Positions 60,376 through 64,000 of a stretch of 64,000 bases of DNA are shown one piece after another (within the stretch, counting starts at the first letter, position 1; each line of letters starts with the position of its first letter). The notes beneath the pieces are model-generated. The model ran no database searches, was not told where the DNA came from, and saw only the letters and a program-made list of their open reading frames with translations. Source of the DNA: Hypericum androsaemum (Eukaryota > Streptophyta > Magnoliopsida > Malpighiales > Hypericaceae); NCBI GenBank assembly GCA_963995505.1, contig OZ023184.1:3100001-3164000 (forward strand), in the 5' to 3' direction. The translations under genes were made by a program, and so were the position numbers.

Positions 60376-61466
60376 TCACTGACAAAATGTCACGACGTAA
60401 TTAGGTCCACCGGAGCAAGTAAAAGTGCTGGTCTTGTCATCGTAAGCATAGCTGTAAGCCTGTGGACACTGTTGCTTAAATATCCGGGAATAATTGGTCG
60501 GCGGGCACTTGTCCGGCGTTCCGAACGCACCGGAGCAACAATATTGTGGTTGGTTGAACGCCACACAAGCGCTCTTGCAACCGATGACGCTGCCTGCACC
60601 CTTGACTGCCAGCTCGGGCGGACAAACAGCGTTGACGTTTCCCGAACATGTCGTGGCACTGCACCCGCCCGCCCCACCCTGAGGTGCGATAGAAAGTGGC
60701 ACGTTGAATCCATCGACGAGACTGACATCAAAGAAGTCTTGGCCGCCATTCGTAGCTAGGGTGAATTCTGCCAAGGAAGCGGGCGGCGCGCCACCGGCAT
60801 TGTTGCATTGGAGCTGACCGGAGCCGCAATCTCCGGTGGCACACTGAAACCTGCCCGCCCGAGTACCGCACCCGGTCCGGCCCCATATGCGGCCGGACCA
60901 CGGGGCGGGGATGTTAATTGAGGCTTGTCTTTGTGAGGGTAGTTCAGAGCCTGTTGTTGGTAGTGGAGATCCTGAACCGGTCAGGAGCCCAGGCCACACT
61001 GTGTACGAACATCTGTTGGCGATTGTAAATTGGGCTGCGTTGCCTCCTGCACAATTGTAGCAATAGTACTATTATCCGATAAAAAATGTCAATGGTTATG
61101 TGAAGTCTCAAATAGCATTATTATTACGTTCATATTATCGATTAAATTTCAATCAGCGAATCTATATAAGTATTTAAACACTGTTATTTGAATAACAATT
61201 GTCATCACAACAATCTAATGATATTTTTTGCCAATATTTAGTCTAGTATCACAAGACACAGATAAATTGACAAGAGTTTAGGATTCAATGGTGTAATTTT
61301 AGTGAATAAGATTTACTTATACAAAAAATCTAATTATTGACAAGGTCTAGAAATGAAATTTTATTTTCAAACATTTAATGGTTTCAAATCATCTCCCATA
61401 GTATGACTACTTGCCATAGAAGAAGAGGGTGCTCAGGGACATGAGAAAGATTGACAAGGTCTCCAT
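60376..61466 (-). CDS. Thaumatin-like protein, PR-5/osmotin type, with a GC-AG intron (TLP3)
   Basis: Two exons, 61466-61415 and 61046-60376, giving 240 residues. The signal peptide is METLSIFLMSLSTLFFY, one residue shorter than its paralogues. The mature protein starts near GGNAAQFTIANRCSYTVW and has all 16 cysteines; TLAEFTLATNG, DFFDVSLVDGFNVPLS and AYDDKTSTFTC are present. The loop after the fourth Cys reads GDCGSGQLQC, the longest of the three. The intron begins GCAAGT where TLP1 and TLP2 have GTAGGT or GTAGTT. The nearby GT (three bases on) would break the frame, so a GC donor is inferred. Probably a secreted defence protein. About 5 kb of transposons separates it from TLP2, and it is the most diverged of the three. 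Confidence 0.9.
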
Positions 61467-61553
61467 GTCATATCCTAATGGTCTTTATCCCAATTTGTTT
61501 TATCCAATATTGTAAAATGTTATGGTGCCAAAACTCATGAGGCTGTCCACATG

Positions 61554-61560
61554 TTATATA
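61554..61560 (-). promoter_or_regulatory. Probable TATA box of TLP3
   Basis: The minus strand reads TATATAA about 88 bases above the ATG, the same distance as in TLP1 and TLP2. Confidence 0.55.
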
Positions 61561-61978
61561 GGGAAAATAAATTGAACAGTATTGGGAATATACTTAACTA
61601 ATCAAATTCTTTTATTAATTAAGAATCACTACTTGAATTTGTTTAATTAATTTTCCTGCCATTTTTGGAGAATTTGAATTTCCTGGCCTGTTATAACAGG
61701 ATAAAAGATCCATTCCAAAAAAAAATCTGGGTTGGTATATTCTATATAAAGTGTGTATCCAAAAAGTGGTATAAAAAAAACTATTCATGATTATCCAAGA
61801 TTTTCAGCATGGTTATCATTTATCCTTAAAAAATCATGCTTAAATTTAAGCGTCAGATTCTAATTTATTATTACATAATTTATGGTATAAAGTTCGTTAA
61901 ACGTACCGTCGTGAAGCTTGTGAGGTGGGGAGCGGATTTGGTCCTGCAAGGCCAAATCCAACCAGGACCGTCCTGGAC

Positions 61979-62185
61979 GATTCAATGGTTGATTTAGTTA
62001 TGATTCAATAGTTCACTTAATTATAATTTAATGGTCTACCTAGTTATGATTCAATGGTCCATTTTTTTCCGTCCCGTATAAATCGGGGTCTGTCCCAGTT
62101 ACGATTCAATAGTTTACTCAGTTACTATTCAATAGTTTACTCAGTTACGATTCAATGGTTTACCCAGTTATGATTCAATGGTTGT
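61979..62185. repeat. 23-bp degenerate tandem repeat, eight copies
   Basis: Units begin at 61979, 62002, 62025, 62048, then after a 32-base interruption at 62103, 62126, 62149 and 62172. Consensus is GATTCAATGGTTTACTCAG then TTAT. The exact 23-base period in both blocks shows one array with an insert. Noncoding. Confidence 0.9.
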
Positions 62186-62294
62186 GGACTTTTTTTATTT
62201 TGTACTCCCGTATTTTTGCATTTTTACAAAATAGTCCCCGCGTGTCCTTCAATAAAAATCCTCCAGCACCGTGCTGGATTTAGCCTCCAGGACC

Positions 62295-62378
62295 AAATCC
62301 GGTCCCGTTCGTATGTCCTCACAAGATTTTGATATTTAACTCAAAATTTTGTGAGGACATACGAACGGGACCAGATTT
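62295..62378. repeat. Perfect-looking hairpin, 36-bp arms
   Basis: Arms 62295-62330 and 62343-62378 are inverted copies with about two mismatches (ATCCGGTCCCGTTCGTATGT paired with its complement), separated by 12 bases. Similar GGACCAAATCCGG-like words occur at 61933-61970, so hairpin and 23-bp array may belong to one MITE-like element of about 61915-62380. Confidence 0.8.
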
Positions 62379-62449
62379 GACTCAAAATTTTAAAATAATT
62401 GATGTATAAAATTTAAAATATCGACGTAAAGTTTGTTTATCAATTTTTT

Positions 62450-62955
62450 ATTATCATGTGGTTTTTACCCTCTAGTTTTTAAATTTTCTGTCCAAGTGCA
62501 AAGGTTTTACCTTATCGACAACCAAGTACAACTACTATATCTGGTTACTTGAACTATGCCGCTACGACATTAATTTTATCTGCATATCATATCACCTCAC
62601 TGATTTATCAATGTATCATGTCATCTCATTAATTTTAGAAAAAGAGAACAAACTCGATAGCATTCAGATTCAAGCTCGGACTGGGTTAAGATAGACAGTG
62701 TCAATTCGGGGGCCCTTGGTATGACATGTAGACCAAATTAGAGATGTGACATGCCATACTGATAAAATTAATGAGATGACATGATAAGAAGATAAAATTA
62801 ATGATGTGGTACGATAACTCAAGTAACTGGAGTTAGCAGTTGTCACTTGGTCGTAACTGAGGTAAAACTTCTGTCACTTGGTCAAAGACTTTTAAACTAT
62901 AGGGTAGTGGTGTGTCAAAATGTGAAACCACAAAGTACTAAAGTAGACTCTAACC
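62450..62955. mobile_element. Inverted-repeat (foldback/MITE-like) element
   Basis: The left arm (AGGTTTTACCTTATCGACAA, CAAGTACAACT, TCATGTCATCTCATTAATTT) pairs with an inverted right arm up to about 62955 (AAATTAATGAGATGACATGA, GTCACTTGGTCGTAACTGAG, GGTAAAACTTCTG). A short middle separates them. Noncoding; target duplication not evident. Confidence 0.7.
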
Positions 62956-62982
62956 ATTTTTTATATTGATCATTCAATAAGA

Positions 62983-63395
62983 GGGAAAATTGCCATTAGG
63001 TTCTTAGTATTTATTGAAACACCCGGTTTAGTCTGTACTGTTTTCACTAACCTATATTCATCCTCCTAGTTAGAAAAAATGCACCTCTCAAGTCTCCACA
63101 TTCATCCTCCTAGTTAGAAAAAATGCTGATGTTAGCGGTCAACATAATTTATTTTATGACCTTTATACCCTTTCATAAATAAATAAAACAAAACAAAAAT
63201 TGCCTCCTCCTTCCCGCATGTCCGCCGACGAGGTCGACAATTTCCAGAACACCGACGAAGTCGACGATTTCCCAGAACATCGATGAGCTTCACCCTCTGG
63301 ACCAAGCTAGGAGGACGAATGTAGGTTATTGAAAACACTAACGACTAAACCAAGTATTTCGTTAAATACCAGAGACCTAATAGCAATTTGCTCAA
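62983..63395. mobile_element. Second inverted-repeat (foldback/MITE-like) element
   Basis: The left arm at 62983-63073 (GGGAAAATTGCCATTAGGTT ... CACTAACCTATATTCATCCT) is inverted at about 63310-63395 (AGGAGGACGAATGTAGGTTA ... GACCTAATAGCAATTTGCTC). The left arm end is duplicated once (ATTCATCCTCCTAGTTAGAA at 63055 and 63101). The core has a short GC-rich repeat (CCGACGAAGTCGACGATTTC type). Confidence 0.7.
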
Positions 63396-64000
63396 AATAT
63401 AATGATTAAATTATCACTTATTGCCGACCTAACATTAGATATACTAAATCCTACTTCTAAATAGACCATAATAATTTTTTAAGGCAACGTGATCTAGAAG
63501 TCCCGTTGCTAAGTAATTATTTTTAATTTAGTCTATGATTTTTAATTTGGATTCTCAAAAAAGTTAAAATTTCATTTAGTAATGTTATATCAAATTATCA
63601 ATGAGTACTTGCTGAGAGGTGAATATTTGATTTGTTGTGACCAGATTCAAATTCATCACATTATATTAAAACTTAGGAATTTTTATAAAAAATTTCCAAA
63701 AATTTTTCCTTGCCTTTTTTTAATTTTTTGTCAAATCATATTGGTTCAAAATTCAAATCCTAACATGTTGTAAAAAGATTTACCTTTCAAACAAAAATCT
63801 TGAATCCAAATTATGAAATTATTAGTTCGACTAATTCTTATTTGATTCAGATTAATTTTTTAATGATACCAATATTATTCTTAACAAAATCTTAACACCA
63901 ATATATTTTCTAAAACTCGAGAATTTTATTAGACTATAAAATTTTTTCTCATGGTTTTTAAAAGAGTGGGAACCGACCATCCCATCTTCGGACACCAAGA
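63396..64000. other. AT-rich right end
   Basis: No gene, RNA or clear repeat recognised. The 63-codon open frame at 63582 looks like chance in AT-rich DNA. Confidence 0.5.

Noticed and set aside
61979..62185. CRISPR-like array
   Set aside because: The 23-base units are head-to-tail without unique spacers, and this is a plant genome.

Overview
The window is nuclear DNA from a flowering plant, most likely a eudicot. The genes are intron-rich with GT-AG splice sites, intergenic DNA is AT-rich and full of plant transposons, and the proteins belong to plant families (UGT73-type glycosyltransferases, COMT-type O-methyltransferase, thaumatin-like proteins, SGR6). I cannot name the species from sequence alone. 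All exon models were built by hand from splice sites, reading phase and remembered family sequences; none has been tested against RNA or a database.

Layout, left to right. A LINE reverse-transcriptase relic runs off the left edge (1-745). A four-exon COMT-like O-methyltransferase follows on + (1147-2756). Then an eight-exon NT-C2 plus coiled-coil gene on - (4864-9651) and a transposon-rich gap. Two single-exon UGT73-like glycosyltransferases lie in tandem on - (12497-13996 and 15013-16500). A complete 51-exon SHOOT GRAVITROPISM 6 (SGR6) gene on - fills 19257-37190. A 1.39 kb foldback element with a 9-bp target duplication sits just upstream of SGR6 (37366-38751). A kinetochore NUF2-like gene is on + (41783-44887) and appears to lack a middle segment. 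A decayed Ty1/copia element (46151-50906, -) sits in the 3' flank of the first of three thaumatin-like protein genes, all on - (51043-52185, 53995-55066, 60376-61466). Between the second and third lie a LINE ORF1 relic broken by a hAT-type MITE and other repeats. The right end holds tandem repeats and foldback elements.

The genes do not form a pathway. The OMT and the two UGTs are typical specialised-metabolism enzymes, the thaumatin-like array is a typical defence-gene cluster grown by tandem duplication, and SGR6, NUF2 and the coiled-coil gene are housekeeping or developmental genes.

Most interesting observations: three GC-AG introns among about 71 modelled introns, one of them a GT-to-GC change at a site where the two paralogues keep GT; three relics of one TRIM-like mini-retrotransposon family, each inside an intron of a different gene; a foldback MULE-like element with 519-bp arms and a GC-rich core that may be captured gene sequence; the second UGT lacking its catalytic Asp; and a shortened NUF2. 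I found no convincing undescribed multi-gene system.
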